From Phymorhynchus buccinoides (Eukaryota > Mollusca > Gastropoda > Neogastropoda > Raphitomidae), in NCBI GenBank assembly GCA_017654935.2, contig CM065690.1:23659751-23723750 (forward strand): 64,000 nt of DNA. Reading direction: 5' to 3'. The translations under genes were made by a program, and so were the position numbers. The notes below the pieces were generated by a model. That model had not been told where the DNA came from and did no database searches. It was given only the letters and a program-made list of their open reading frames with translations. Shown here in pieces: positions 62,476 through 64,000 of the stretch (position 1 is the first letter of the stretch; each line of letters starts with the position of its first letter).

Positions 62476-63170
62476 TGAATGACCAAACTTTGATTGTTTG
62501 ATGTTGATTGTCATGACTTTCAGTGGTTTCTTTTTCATCAAGATCGAGACTGTCTTCCGAGTTGATTTCAGTTTTGGTAACGTTAAGGCCGCAGCATTAG
62601 ACGAGCCGCATGGGTCTGTTTCAACAAAACAAAATTACGGCTAATAGTCTGTGAATTACGGGATTATGTATACAAATGAACAATCTCACCTCATAGTCTA
62701 GACAATTTTCGGCAACTTTTGCCTTCTTCCGTCTTCCAACTCGATTGTTTGCTTATGTCCATTTTGTTTATTAAAAAATTTGTTTATGATATTTCGATTA
62801 GGGTCAGGCATGACGAATGGATTCACTTATAATCTTGCCTTTTGACATTAACTTTTCTTGGTAATATACTCATCAGCAGGTCTATCACGTGATTCCCCAT
62901 GATGTGGTTAAAATAACAAGTTTTATTATTTGATGGGTGGTGTTTTTGCTTTTTGTTGTTGTTTATGCTTTTTTTCTTTTGTCAGTGGTGCCAACGTACT
63001 CATGTAAACTGCCATTCCCAACAAATTTGGCATGTTTTCGGATTTTGCCTGTTTGTATTTCGAGTGTTTGTAGATGTACGACTTTTACAAAATCAGCTAT
63101 GGAACTAGGTTTACATGGAGAGTGAGATGAATTAATGCGCTAGGAGAACAAAAAATCAAAGCTTGCAATG
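62476..63170. other. Unassigned stretch
   Basis: No gene or repeat is recognised. Confidence 0.4.
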
Positions 63171-63375
63171 GCTAGGGACCAGCGCATATGAATAAGAAAA
63201 CCTCGTTCCAAAGGTGTCTCTTTCAGCATTGAAATTTAGTAGGATGTGGCGATGACCTTGTCTCCATGGTTACGCTCGGCTGCCATTCTGTTCGCCACTT
63301 CTAACTAAATTTCAATGCAGAAAGAGACACTTTAATAACGAGGTTTTGATATTCACACGCGCTGGTCCCCAGGGA
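63171..63375. mobile_element. Palindromic MITE with CTAGGGACCAGCGC ends
   Basis: The arms CTAGGGACCAGCGC, AAAACCTCGTT and AGTGTCTCTTTC-type blocks are mirrored on the right (AACGAGGTTTT, GCGCTGGTCCCCAG). Confidence 0.7.
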
Positions 63376-63462
63376 TAGACCTGGAGAAATATAGATATTA
63401 AATAAAAATAATATATATTTTTGTTTATGTCTTGCTCAACTGTTCCTATCAAACCTTGTGTT

Positions 63463-63710
63463 TTAACCCTTTCACCGCCAGCCATATTTCATTAAAAAAA
63501 ATGTCCATTAAATTTACCTGGGTAGAGAACAAAATCTATCTGCAGTATTGGGGATTCTTCTGTGACATATATAAAATAAGGTCTGTCCTTACTTCCCAAA
63601 ACTAAGACAGTAGGGTCTTTGGATAATAGACCCCAATTTGATGCCTTTTAGTGACATATGTGTTAAATCAATGTGGTGCTAAAATGCGACTTTGGCAGTG
63701 AAAGGGTTAA
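63463..63710. mobile_element. piggyBac-like MITE, copy 3
   Basis: TTAA at both edges with ends CCCTTTCACCGCCA and TGGCAGTGAAAGGG. The body is nearly identical to 11860-12150. Confidence 0.82.
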
Positions 63711-64000
63711 AGGCTTTCCTGAAGGATTTTAGTGATATTTGTCAAATTGTAATTTTTTTAATAAACACTTACACACAACTGTTCAAGGTCTTGCTCAACG
63801 TTTTATTTATTGAGAATTTAAGAATCTTGTGATGGTATCTGTGGCCATGATAACTATCCTATCCTCTGCAATACTCAATATTTAGGAGCCCAGCCAGAAC
63901 GAACATTCGTTTGAACAGGACCACATCATGCAATTATTTTATTTATAAATCATTTTACCATTTTTTGAAAAAATTATTTTCATTTTGACTGAAAGAAATA
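63711..64000. other. Unassigned end of window
   Basis: AT-rich sequence, with no recognised gene. Confidence 0.4.

Overview
The window is animal nuclear DNA, most likely from a mollusc and probably a marine gastropod. Genes are split by long introns with GT/AG borders. TG, GA and poly-G/C runs are everywhere. Non-LTR retrotransposon tails, palindromic MITEs and a gag-bearing LTR element fill the introns and spacers. The taxon is an inference from this texture and from the protein sequences. No species-diagnostic gene is present.

Four protein-coding genes can be assembled by joining exons whose phases agree. (1) At 2.36-5.42 kb (+) are the last three exons of a small cysteine-containing protein of unknown function with a GPI-anchor-like hydrophobic tail. 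(2) At 11.35-17.98 kb (-) is a complete five-exon LTO1/ORAOV1 homologue of 143 aa, the adaptor that brings the Fe-S targeting complex to ABCE1. It carries the GxxxG-rich segment and a C-terminal Ile-Ser-Phe. (3) At 19.13-26.08 kb (+) is a five-exon UFM1-specific protease (UFSP1 type, about 392 aa) with its Cys and Asp-Pro-His boxes and a large acidic insertion. LTO1 and the UFSP1-like gene lie head to head, with about 1.15 kb between their start codons. (4) At 34.03-41.40 kb (+) is a four-exon TRIM-type protein of about 769 aa with RING, B-box, coiled coil and a C-terminal NHL-like propeller.

The most striking region is 41.37-56.82 kb. The last 33 coding bases of the TRIM gene, its stop codon and the next bases form the first unit of a 47-bp tandem array. 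About 14 units lie on the left and about 90 on the right, and the right block shows a 1032-bp higher-order period. A 10.6-kb antisense compound LTR retroelement (42008-52609) splits the array and is flanked by the 5-bp duplication CTGAC. It contains four complete or partial LTR copies and three gag/protease/integrase segments. Protease is followed directly by an integrase core, and no reverse transcriptase is present.

The rest is repeats. These include non-LTR reverse transcriptase remnants (3.5, 9.0, 13.2, 16.3, 20.1, 29.5 and 31.2 kb), piggyBac-like MITEs with TTAA ends, and at least ten other inverted-repeat families. A 48-bp minisatellite begins just after the UFSP1 stop codon, and a MITE-filled site sits beside its duplicated empty site (26.6-27.7 kb). 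I could recognise no gene in 57-64 kb, which may hold the 3' UTR of the TRIM gene or intergenic DNA.
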